Shown: positions 49,042-57,533 of the stretch, piece after piece
Numbering within the stretch: the first letter of the stretch is position 1
How the letters are laid out: each line of letters begins with the position of its first letter
Source of the DNA: an uncultured bacterium
GTDB taxonomy: Bacteria > Chloroflexota > Anaerolineae > J036 > Brachytrichaceae
Assembly (NCBI GenBank): GCA_903873965.1
Contig: CAIQQO010000076.1
Location: forward strand, 18,270 to 82,269
Length of the DNA: 64,000 bases
Reading direction: 5' to 3'
Notes under the pieces: generated by a model
What the model was told of the DNA's origin: nothing
Databases searched by the model: none
The model's input: only the letters and a program-made list of their open reading frames with translations
Made by a program: the position numbers and the translations under genes

Positions 49042-49437
49042 CTATTTTGCGCTGGATTTATCATGCTCACGACGATCATCGATGTCATCAGCATAAGTCA
49101 ACGCAGACGGGCCGCGATCGCCTGTGCGAATGCGCACAACATCATCGACCGGGTAGATGAAGATGACGCCATCGCCTTCGGCTCCGGTCTGGGCAGCCTT
49201 GATAATGGCATCGATGGTCTTCTCGACATTGCGCTCGCTCAAGACAATGTTGACTTGAATCTTCGGCAGCATGTCCATGCGATAGGATGACCCGCGCCAC
49301 ACCATATCAATACCACCCTGACGACCATGACCGCGCACCGAAACAACGTTCATACCCACAATCCCAATCGCGCGCAAGGCTTCCTTGACATCGTTCAAGG
49401 CTTCTTCGCGGATGACCGCTTCAATTTTCTTAAACAT
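49042..49437 (-). CDS. P-II family nitrogen regulatory protein
   Basis: MFKKIEAVIREEALNDVKEALRAIGIVGMNVVSVRGHGRQGG...KTIDAIIKAAQTGAEGDGVIFIYPVDDVVRIRTGDRG. Confidence 0.95.
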   Translation of the reverse strand: MFKKIEAVIREEALNDVKEALRAIGIVGMNVVSVRGHGRQGGIDMVWRGSSYRMDMLPKIQVNIVLSERNVEKTIDAIIKAAQTGAEGDGVIFIYPVDDVVRIRTGDRGPSALTYADDIDDRREHDKSSAK

Positions 49438-49522
49438 CTTATGACCTCACAATAATTGTAGTTCTTCGTTCATGAAAGATTCCCGACATCTTCCGTTCCG
49501 ATATTTCGGGAACCTTCACGCC

Positions 49523-51127
49523 TCAAGCCCCTTTCTTCTTCGAAGAATCCGCCATCTTGGATACGACCGCCATTAACATCGGATGCTGATCCGGCGGGAT
49601 GAGCGCATATTCGGGATAGGCAATGGCGCCGTGCTCATGAATGTCCATGCCGATCAATTCGCCCTCGTGCGAGATGCGCAAGGTCTTGGTCGCCTTCACA
49701 GCCAGCATGAGAACGATAGTCACGATTGCCGTTACACTAACCGTTGCGGCGCTGCCAATCAACTGTGAAATCAACTGTGCTGCACCACCACCGAAGAACA
49801 AACCTGCGATTGGAGCACTGACGTCAGCGCCAAGTGGCGTGGGTAGGAAGTATTTGCCGGCGGCGAATAAGCCGAGCGATAGAGTTCCCCAGATGCCGCA
49901 TACCATGTGCACTGGTACGGCGCCGATGGGGTCATCAATGCGGGCATATTCGAGAACCTCAATGGCTATCACCACGAGCGGGGCAGCTACAATACCAATG
50001 ATGAAGGCGCCCATGGGGTCGACCCAATAGCATGGAGCCGTAATGGCCACGAGACCGCCCAGGAACCCGTTGACCGTGATGCCAAGGTCCCACTTGCCGC
50101 TGCGGAAATAACTGATAAACAACGCAGTCAACCCAGCCGAGCACGCTGCCAACGTCGTGTTAAACGAAACGCGACCGATGCCCTGAACATCCAAACCCGA
50201 CAAGGTGCTGCCGGGATTGAAACCGTACCATCCAAACCACAGGATCAAGCCACCGCACGCGCCGATGATCAGGTCATGCGCAGGCATCGGGCCGCCGCCA
50301 TCGCGCTTGAACTTGCGTCCCAGGCGCGGGCCAAGAATGACAGCGCCGACGAGTGAGACGACGCCACCGATGGTGTGAACAACCGTGGAACCGGCGAAGT
50401 CGCGGAAGGGAACCGCCATAGTTACCAGCCATCCATCGGGACCCCAAGACCAGTGACCGATGATTGGATAGATAAAGCCAGTCACGCCGACGCTATAGAG
50501 CAGGTCGCCGATGAAGCCGGTGCGTCCGACCATCGCGCCGGAGGTAATCGTCGAACAAGTGTCGGCAAACGCGAACTGGAACACCCAGAAGGCCAGCACG
50601 GGAACACCCGTAGTGAGGTAGGTGTCGGGCAGACCCTGCAACGCAAAACCATGCAGGCCTATGAAGGGGGAGCCGTCCATGAACATGAACGCAAAACCCC
50701 ACAGCCAGAAGGTAATGCCGCAGATACAGGTGTCAGCAATGCCCTCAACCAGAATGTTGACCGATTCGCGCGAGCGGGCAAACCCGGCCTCAAGCATCTC
50801 GAAGCCAACTTGCATACAGAACACCAGAAAGGCCGAGATCAGCGTCCACACGGTATTAACCGCGTTCACGGTCGCCGTTGGGTCAGGCGTCGCGCCATCC
50901 GCCAGCGCCTTTGTCGGCAGGAACAAGCTCATTACTGCGAGCAGCGCCGCCAGGCCCATCATCTTGCCGACCATCAACACTGCCACGTTCTTACGGACAA
51001 TAGGGTTCTTCGCGGCGCGGACAAGCCTTTCGCCGAGACTACCCTCCTCTTTTGCGACCAACCAGCCACCTGTCGGTTTGTGCAAACCCGACTTCATAAC
51101 AGACAATAGAACTCTCGAAACGCCCAT
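49523..51127 (-). CDS. amt: Ammonium transporter
   Basis: FCMQVGFEMLEAGFARSRESVNILVEGIADTC, AFADTCSTITSGAMVGRTGF, DFAGSTVVHTIGGVVSLVGAVILGPR. Confidence 0.96.
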   Translation of the reverse strand: MGVSRVLLSVMKSGLHKPTGGWLVAKEEGSLGERLVRAAKNPIVRKNVAVLMVGKMMGLAALLAVMSLFLPTKALADGATPDPTATVNAVNTVWTLISAFLVFCMQVGFEMLEAGFARSRESVNILVEGIADTCICGITFWLWGFAFMFMDGSPFIGLHGFALQGLPDTYLTTGVPVLAFWVFQFAFADTCSTITSGAMVGRTGFIGDLLYSVGVTGFIYPIIGHWSWGPDGWLVTMAVPFRDFAGSTVVHTIGGVVSLVGAVILGPRLGRKFKRDGGGPMPAHDLIIGACGGLILWFGWYGFNPGSTLSGLDVQGIGRVSFNTTLAACSAGLTALFISYFRSGKWDLGITVNGFLGGLVAITAPCYWVDPMGAFIIGIVAAPLVVIAIEVLEYARIDDPIGAVPVHMVCGIWGTLSLGLFAAGKYFLPTPLGADVSAPIAGLFFGGGAAQLISQLIGSAATVSVTAIVTIVLMLAVKATKTLRISHEGELIGMDIHEHGAIAYPEYALIPPDQHPMLMAVVSKMADSSKKKGA

Positions 51128-51191
51128 GATTGCTCTCCTTTATGAATTTGCATGACTCACGTGACCGCATCATGGCGCCTGAAAACGAAAA

Positions 51192-51221
51192 ACCTCCGAA
51201 TGCCATTCAGCACTCGGAGGT
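51192..51221 (-). terminator. Intrinsic terminator within the amt 5' leader
   Basis: Minus strand ACCTCCGAGTGC-TGAATG-GCATTCGGAGGT followed by TTTT: 12-bp stem (one G-U), 6-nt loop. Confidence 0.88.
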
Positions 51222-51242
51222 AACAAGACCTCTGGTTAGAGT

Positions 51243-51281
51243 TTAGAGCGGAAGCAGCAAGGTAAAACGAACATAGTCCAT
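51243..51281 (-). promoter_or_regulatory. Candidate amt leader peptide MDYVRFTLLLPL* (alternative frame 51236-51274: MFVLPCCFRSKL*)
   Basis: Short ORFs between the promoter and the leader terminator; the stop codons fall next to or within the first pairing segment. Confidence 0.45.
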
Positions 51282-51299
51282 TTCACGTCTGCACGGCTG

Positions 51300-51327
51300 A
51301 GTATACGGAAAACTCGAACACTGTCAA
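51300..51327 (-). promoter_or_regulatory. Sigma70-like promoter for the amt leader: TTGACA-N16-TATACT
   Basis: Minus strand TTGACA (51327-51322), TATACT (51305-51300). Confidence 0.8.
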
Positions 51328-51515
51328 GGATTTTTAGAGGGAGTTTCAGAAAATCAAGAAATCGGGTTTGCGCTTTCAATTTGCATTAATCTGAAAGTAA
51401 TCGTAAAATATCAAAACCATACCACGGATCAGTACGAATATTCGGATTACACGGATACGATAAATTAGTGGTCAGAGGTCAGAAGTTAGGCAAGGAGGTG
51501 GCTCGGATTGCAACA

Positions 51516-52286
51516 ATGAAAGAGCTTTACCTGGAAGAACGTCGCCAGGAAATACTGCGGCAGGTGCAAAAGGCTGGGCGCGTATCGGTATACGACCTGA
51601 GCCAGCAATTCGGCGTATCAGAAGTAACGATTCGCGCCGATCTGCAAGCATTGGCTGAAAGTAACCTGCTCGTGCGCACTCACGGTGGCGCCGTGCCGGC
51701 AGGACGCGGGCTACCCGAATTGTCACTTACTTTGCGCCGTCAGCAGCAGGTCTCGGAGAAGAGCCGCATCGGCGAAGCCGGCGCCAGTCTGGTGGCCGAC
51801 GGTGACGCGATTTTCCTCGACACCAGCAGCACCGCGCTCGCCATTGCCCAACGGCTCAAACAGCATCGCCACCTCACCATCATCACGAACAGCCTTGCCA
51901 TTGCGCAGGAAATGCTGGATGCGCCGGGCGTGACTGTGGTGATGCCTGGCGGCCAGTTACGACGCGAGACAGTTTCGCTCATCGGCACCGATGGGCTGGA
52001 AGTGCTGCGCAAACTGAACATTCAGAAAGGATTCTTCGGCGCGCATGGCCTCAGCGTGCCCGAAGGGCTGACTGATGTCAGCGCCGCAGAGGCCGATATA
52101 AAGCGCCCGCTGGTGGCCATGTGCAAGCAAGTGGTCGCCGTGCTGGATGCAACGAAGTGGGGCCGCGTGGGCCTGGCATCGTTCGCCCAATTGAATGAGA
52201 TTGATATTGTCATCACCGACTTACTCGCGCCTGCATCGCGCATCGATGAAGTGCGCGGGCGCGGGATACAGGTAATCACAGTTTAG
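51516..52286 (+). CDS. DeoR/GlpR-family transcriptional regulator
   Basis: [55 protein letters not shown]; start moved to the internal ATG. Confidence 0.93.
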   Translation: MKELYLEERRQEILRQVQKAGRVSVYDLSQQFGVSEVTIRADLQALAESNLLVRTHGGAVPAGRGLPELSLTLRRQQQVSEKSRIGEAGASLVADGDAIFLDTSSTALAIAQRLKQHRHLTIITNSLAIAQEMLDAPGVTVVMPGGQLRRETVSLIGTDGLEVLRKLNIQKGFFGAHGLSVPEGLTDVSAAEADIKRPLVAMCKQVVAVLDATKWGRVGLASFAQLNEIDIVITDLLAPASRIDEVRGRGIQVITV

Positions 52287-52317
52287 GTTATAGATAGATA
52301 AGGGGTTTGATAACAAC

Positions 52318-54417
52318 ATGACCGTAGTTGCGTCCGCGGATGACATCCGCATGAAAACAGAATCGTTGATTGAAGAGCAGGAATTGACCCGCGAAGAAGT
52401 GCTGGGTTACCTGCGCCAGATGATGGAAATCCGCGCGCTGGAAAACCAGATCGCTGAACTCCTCGGCAAGGCTGTGTTGAAGGGTGCCTCGCACCTGTAC
52501 GCCGGCGAAGAGGCTGTTGCCGTCGGCGCTGTAGGCGCGCTTGGTGATGATGACATGATCACCAGCACGCACCGCGGCCACGGCCACGGGCATGCGCACG
52601 GTGACAAGTTCGCCAAGACACCCGAGGCCAAGCAGGAACACTATAACAAGATGATGGCCGAAGTGATGGGCCGCTCGACCGGCTACTGCAAAGGCAAGGG
52701 CGGCTCGATGCACATTGCAGACGTGGTGCACGGCAACCTCGGCGCCACCGGCATCGTGGGCGGTAACATCGCCGTCGCGACCGGCGCAGCACTGGCCGAG
52801 AAGATGAAGAACTCCGACAAAGTGACGCTGTGCTTCTTCGGCGATGGCGCCAGCAACGAAGGCAGCTTCCACGAGTCGCTGAACATGGCGAGCATCTGGG
52901 ATCTACCTGTCGTGTTCGTATGCGAAAACAACATGTACGGCATGTCGGTGCCATGGGCCACCGTCACCAAGCTGCCCGACGTAGCATCACGTGCAGCGGC
53001 CTACGGTATACCCGGCGTGGTTGTCGATGGCATGAACGTGCTTGAAGTGCGCGCCGCTGTCAAGCAGGCAGTCGATCGCGCCCGCCGTGGTGAAGGTCCT
53101 ACCCTGGTCGAGTGCAAGACCTACCGCTATTACGGCCACTCACACTCCGATCCACGCGTGTATCGCACCAAGGATGAGGAAGCGGCATGGAAGAAGCGCG
53201 ACCCCGTCGGCGCTTTACGCGATGGCCTGGTAGCGATGGGCTGGATTACTGAAGCCGACTTCGACAAGATGGATGAAGCGGTGCAAAACAAGATCGCCGA
53301 AGCGGTCAAGTTTGCCGCCACCTCGCCCGAGCCAAACGCCGACCAGCTTTATACCGATGTATTTGCGCCGGTCAACACCTCGCAGGTCGATATTGATGCC
53401 GATAAGCGCTTTCGGATTGAGATGCGCGAGAATCCCGCCAAGTTCAAGCAAGTGACCTATGCGCAGGCAATCTCCGATGCGTTGAAGGAAGAAATGGAAC
53501 GCGATTCGCGCGTGTTCTGCCTGGGCGAGGACATCGGACTGTACGGCGGCGCGTATGGCGCGACGCGCGGTCTGTTCGAAAAGTTCGGCAAGTGGCGCGT
53601 ACTCGATACACCCATCTCTGAGGCCAGCATCGCAGGTGCGGCCGTTGGCGCAGCCATGGCTGGTTTGCGGCCCGTGTCCGAAATCATGTACGTCGACTTC
53701 ACACCGCTAGCGATGGACCAGGTAGCCAACCAGGGCGCGAAGAACCGCTATATGTTCGGCGGGAAGACGACAGTACCGATGGTGGTACGCACAGAAGGTG
53801 GCGCAGGGCGCGCCATTGCGGCGCACCACTCGCAAAGCCTTGAATCGCTGTGGACGCACTTCCCCGGCATCTATGTCGTGATGCCCTCCACACCCTACGA
53901 CGTCAAGGGCTTGCTCAAGGCCGCCATTCGCGACGACAATCCGGTCATGTTTATCGAGCACAAGATGCTCTATAAAGAAAAGGGCCCAGTGCCCGATGGC
54001 GATTACATGATCCCGCTCGGCGTGGCCGACATCAAACGCCCCGGCGCGGATATTACTATCGTCACCTACTCGCGCATGGTGCTGCGCGCGCTTGAAGCCG
54101 CTGAAATCCTGGCTAAGGAAGGCATCGACGTCGAAGTAGTCGACCTGCGCTGCCTGAAACCGCTGGACATCGACACCGTCGTCGCATCGGTGAAGAAGAC
54201 CGGCCGGCTGGTCGGCGTGACCGAATCGTATGAGAACACCAGCTTTATCAATGAAGTGATGATGCAGGTGAACGAGGCCGCCTTCGACTACCTGGACGCC
54301 CCGATGGTGCGCATCGCGTCGGCCAACGTGCCCGTGCCGCGCGCCGAAATTCTGGAAGACCTGGCGATCCCGAACACGAATCGTATCGTTGAGGCGTGCC
54401 GAAAGATTGTGAAGTAG
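52318..54417 (+). CDS. Pyruvate/2-oxoacid dehydrogenase E1, alpha-beta fusion
   Basis: Alpha: GYCKGKGGSMHIADVVHGNLGATGIVGGNIAVATGAAL; beta: EDIGLYGGAYGATRGLFEKFGKWRVLDTPISEASIAGAAVGAAMAGLRPV; one 699-aa ORF. Confidence 0.94.
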   Translation: MTVVASADDIRMKTESLIEEQELTREEVLGYLRQMMEIRALENQIAELLGKAVLKGASHLYAGEEAVAVGAVGALGDDDMITSTHRGHGHGHAHGDKFAKTPEAKQEHYNKMMAEVMGRSTGYCKGKGGSMHIADVVHGNLGATGIVGGNIAVATGAALAEKMKNSDKVTLCFFGDGASNEGSFHESLNMASIWDLPVVFVCENNMYGMSVPWATVTKLPDVASRAAAYGIPGVVVDGMNVLEVRAAVKQAVDRARRGEGPTLVECKTYRYYGHSHSDPRVYRTKDEEAAWKKRDPVGALRDGLVAMGWITEADFDKMDEAVQNKIAEAVKFAATSPEPNADQLYTDVFAPVNTSQVDIDADKRFRIEMRENPAKFKQVTYAQAISDALKEEMERDSRVFCLGEDIGLYGGAYGATRGLFEKFGKWRVLDTPISEASIAGAAVGAAMAGLRPVSEIMYVDFTPLAMDQVANQGAKNRYMFGGKTTVPMVVRTEGGAGRAIAAHHSQSLESLWTHFPGIYVVMPSTPYDVKGLLKAAIRDDNPVMFIEHKMLYKEKGPVPDGDYMIPLGVADIKRPGADITIVTYSRMVLRALEAAEILAKEGIDVEVVDLRCLKPLDIDTVVASVKKTGRLVGVTESYENTSFINEVMMQVNEAAFDYLDAPMVRIASANVPVPRAEILEDLAIPNTNRIVEACRKIVK

Positions 54418-54453
54418 ACGCGTGAAACGTGAAGAGCGAGGTTATTAACAGCT

Positions 54454-55857
54454 ATGGCAAAAGAACTCTTTATCCCAAAACTGGGACAAACGGTTGAAGA
54501 AGTGCGCCTGGTGCGCTACCTGGTCGAAGATGGCGCCAAGGTGGATCAGGGTCAGGAAGTGCTCGAAGTCGAAACCGACAAGGCCGTGTTTGCGGTCGAA
54601 TCGCCGGCCAAGGGCTTTATCCATTTCGGCCCTTACAAGGAAGACACCACAGTGGCTGTGTTGACGGTCGTCGCGACCGTCGGTAAGGTCGATGAGAAGT
54701 TCGCGCCGGAAGGTGTGCCGGCTGAGGCTGCGGCAGCGCCGGTCGAAGAAGCCAAACCCGCCGAAGTGGCGGCAGCGGCCAACCTTCAGGCGTCAGTATC
54801 CAATCCCACCAAGGTGTTCGCTTCGCCGCGCGCGAAGAAGCTGGCCGCCGAAGAGCACGTGGACCTGTCAAAAGTCACGCCCACAGGCGGCGGTGGTGTG
54901 CGCGTGGCAGAACGCGATGTAATCTCCTATCTCGCGTCTGCGCCCAAGTCCACACCAATCGCCGAACGCATGGCAGCAGAGGCTGGCATTGACCTGCGCA
55001 CTTTGACCGGCAGCGGCGCTGGCGGCACGATCACGAAGGAAGACGTGCAGCAGGCAGTGGAGAAGAAGGGAAGCCAGAAGCCAGAGGTCAGAGGTCAGAC
55101 AGAGCAGGAAACGAAGACTCCAGTCACGCCTGCTACACCTGCTATGCCTGTGACACCTGGACAGGAAGTGACCCAGCGCATACCGCTGAAGGGCATCAAA
55201 GGCATCGTGGCCGAACGTATGGCCGCGAGTGCGCACACCGTAGCGCGCGTGACGATGTTCATGGATGTGGATGCAACCGAGTTCGTCGCCCTGCGCGAGC
55301 GGTTGAAGGCAAAGGTATCAGAAGCATGGGGCTTTGCGCCGGGCTACAACGATCTACTCATCCGCGTGGTGTCGACTGCGCTGCGCAAGTATCCCTACAT
55401 GAACGCGCGCATCACGTCAGATGCCATTGAGTTCCTCGGTCCGATTCACGTCGGCATGGCCGTAGATACCGATCGCGGCCTGACCGTCCCGGTCGTGCGC
55501 AACGCCGACCAGAAGAACCTGCACCAGATCGGTTCTGAATTACGCGAACTGGTTGACCGCGCGCGCAAGGGCCGCTCGCTGCCGAGCGATTTCGGCGGCA
55601 CCTTCACCATCACCAGCCTCGGCCCGATGGATGTGGACGGCTTCACGCCGATCATCAACATCCCCGAAGCCGCCATCCTGGGCGTGGGGCGCATCGCGGA
55701 CAAGCCCGTGATCTACAAGGGCCAGATTGCCGCGCGCAAGATGATGACGCTCAGTCTGGCATTCGACCATCGCGTCACCGATGGCGCGCCAGCCGCCAAG
55801 TTCCTCAAGACCATCAAGGAACTGATCGAGGAACCCTTCCTGCTGCTGGCAGAATAA
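54454..55857 (+). CDS. Dihydrolipoamide acyltransferase (E2)
   Basis: Lipoyl EVETDKAVFAVESPAKGFI; PSBD SPRAKKLAAEEHVDL..TPTGGGGVRVAERDV; catalytic AFDHRVTDGAPAAKFL. Confidence 0.95.
   Translation: MAKELFIPKLGQTVEEVRLVRYLVEDGAKVDQGQEVLEVETDKAVFAVESPAKGFIHFGPYKEDTTVAVLTVVATVGKVDEKFAPEGVPAEAAAAPVEEAKPAEVAAAANLQASVSNPTKVFASPRAKKLAAEEHVDLSKVTPTGGGGVRVAERDVISYLASAPKSTPIAERMAAEAGIDLRTLTGSGAGGTITKEDVQQAVEKKGSQKPEVRGQTEQETKTPVTPATPAMPVTPGQEVTQRIPLKGIKGIVAERMAASAHTVARVTMFMDVDATEFVALRERLKAKVSEAWGFAPGYNDLLIRVVSTALRKYPYMNARITSDAIEFLGPIHVGMAVDTDRGLTVPVVRNADQKNLHQIGSELRELVDRARKGRSLPSDFGGTFTITSLGPMDVDGFTPIINIPEAAILGVGRIADKPVIYKGQIAARKMMTLSLAFDHRVTDGAPAAKFLKTIKELIEEPFLLLAE
55070..55104. repeat. 7-bp-period repeat inside the PDH E2 linker
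   Basis: GAAGCCA GAAGCCA GAGGTCA GAGGTCA GACAGAG. Confidence 0.8.
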
Positions 55858-55886
55858 CCAACAACAGACCTCAACGAATAGAATGT

Positions 55887-55912
55887 AATGGCCGACCCGT
55901 GTGTCGGCCATT
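55887..55912 (+). terminator. Terminator-like hairpin after the E2 gene
   Basis: AATGGCCGAC-CCGTGT-GTCGGCCATT followed by TCTGTT. Confidence 0.65.
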
Positions 55913-55983
55913 TCTGTTATCCCCTGCGCATCATTCAGCGGTTGCATTTTTCGTGGAAAGACTAAAATAACCAAGGATCATCT

Positions 55984-56349
55984 ATGTATCGCCAACATGT
56001 CGAGTTCCCTGATTGGCTGGAAATGCTTGAAAAGTTCGCCGCAGACCAGCTTGAAGAAAGCAAGCCCCAGGACGGTTACTATGTCTACAGCATTCAGTGC
56101 GACGATCGCATTGAGATCAAAATCTACTTCTGGGAGTTTGAACAAGCCGTGGCAACTGACCTGCTTGTGAATGGTCGCGAGGTATGTGAAAACTACATGG
56201 AAGGCTGCGAGTGGGTGCATTTTGATGACCGCACTACGGTTGCCACACTGCTGGGTTCATTTGTCCATGAAAATGGCAAGACTCAGCTCAAAATCGTTGC
56301 CCAGCCAGAACCCTTAATCGAGTGGCGAACCTATGCCACAAGTGATTAG
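55984..56349 (+). CDS. Hypothetical protein (121 aa)
   Basis: MYRQHVEFPDWLEMLEKFAADQLEESKPQDGYYVYSIQCDDRIEIKIYFWEFEQAVATDLLVNG; clean ORF in an otherwise unoccupied interval. Confidence 0.65.
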   Translation: MYRQHVEFPDWLEMLEKFAADQLEESKPQDGYYVYSIQCDDRIEIKIYFWEFEQAVATDLLVNGREVCENYMEGCEWVHFDDRTTVATLLGSFVHENGKTQLKIVAQPEPLIEWRTYATSD

Positions 56350-56486
56350 AGCGTTTTTCCAAATGTAGGCAAGGATTTTCTTGCCGCAGTTGATGAAGGT
56401 TGAGTCATTATGACGTGCGACCTGTGAACCCGCATCAGTGCGGCGAGGGGGCCGCCGATTGGAAATCGGCGTCTGGCATCCAGAAA

Positions 56487-56505
56487 AACCGGCTGAACGC
56501 CGGTT
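56487..56505 (-). terminator. Terminator for the DapA-family gene
   Basis: Minus strand AACCGGC-GTTCA-GCCGGTT followed by TTT, 33 nt beyond the stop. Confidence 0.75.
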
Positions 56506-56537
56506 AAAGCACATTCGCAACGTGCGCGCCTTAACTG

Positions 56538-57449
56538 TTATCCCTTGCGCACTTCGGCGGCGCAGAACGCATCAACCTTGCGCTTTTGTTCGTCCGACAA
56601 GGGCTGCAACGGCGACACGGGCCGACCCGTGCCGATGCCCAGACTGGCAACGCCGTATTTAATGCCCGCAATCCAGTTCGACCCAGCCAGGGGGAGGTTG
56701 GCGCGCAGCAGCATGATGCGCTCCTGCAGGCGCGCCACTTCGTCCCAGTCCTGCCGCTGTGCGGCTTCGAACTGGTGAATGAACGTCCATGGCTCCACGT
56801 TGGCGCTGCCCGGCACGATGCCGCACGCGCCTGCGCGCAAGCCGGCTGACATATTGGCTTCGTCTCCCATGAACACCTTAAGCCCATGCGGTGCGCCGGC
56901 CGAGATCAACCGTTGGAAATACGACAGATTCGCTGAACTCTCCTTGCAATAGGTAATCAGCCCGCGCCGGCAGAGATCGACTACCACCTCGATGGGTATC
57001 TCCGAGTTGGTAAACTGCGGGATGTTATACGCTACCAGCGACATGCCGGGCGCAGCATCGTGGCACTCGGAAAACAGGCGCAAATATTCATCGTTGACCT
57101 TGAGCGGAATATAAAACGTCGGCGTCAGAACGTAATAACCGTAACCGACGTCCGCGAGGATCGCGATACGCTCCTTCACCCGCTGCGTCGAAGTGTCCAC
57201 GACGCCACCCAGCAAGGCTACTGCGTCATTGTTTTCATCGTAAGCAATCTCGATCATCCGCTGCCACTCGCGCGACGCCAATAGCGGGCCTTCACCGCCG
57301 GACCCGCCGACAAACAAGCCATGCACACCGGCATTGATCAACCGCCTGATGACGCGGCGAAATGTAATCTCATCCACACGGTCTTGATCGTCAACCGGGG
57401 TAATAACGGGCACGATGACACCTGAAAGCGTGTGATGTACAGTTGGCAT
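56538..57449 (-). CDS. Dihydrodipicolinate synthase (DapA)/N-acetylneuraminate lyase family protein
   Basis: GVIVPVITPVDDQDRVDEITFRRVIRRLINAGVHGLFVGGSGGEGPLLASREWQRMIEIA; start at MPTVHH. Confidence 0.92.
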   Translation of the reverse strand: MPTVHHTLSGVIVPVITPVDDQDRVDEITFRRVIRRLINAGVHGLFVGGSGGEGPLLASREWQRMIEIAYDENNDAVALLGGVVDTSTQRVKERIAILADVGYGYYVLTPTFYIPLKVNDEYLRLFSECHDAAPGMSLVAYNIPQFTNSEIPIEVVVDLCRRGLITYCKESSANLSYFQRLISAGAPHGLKVFMGDEANMSAGLRAGACGIVPGSANVEPWTFIHQFEAAQRQDWDEVARLQERIMLLRANLPLAGSNWIAGIKYGVASLGIGTGRPVSPLQPLSDEQKRKVDAFCAAEVRKG

Positions 57450-57533
57450 GGTAGTCGATCCTTCCTTATCAAACCAAATAGTAATGCTAAAAAGTGGCCG
57501 ACAGAACAGTTCATGCGCGGGCAAGGAGATTAT

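Noticed and set aside
50375-51109. 244-aa plus-strand ORF
   Set aside because: Antisense to amt; shadow ORF.
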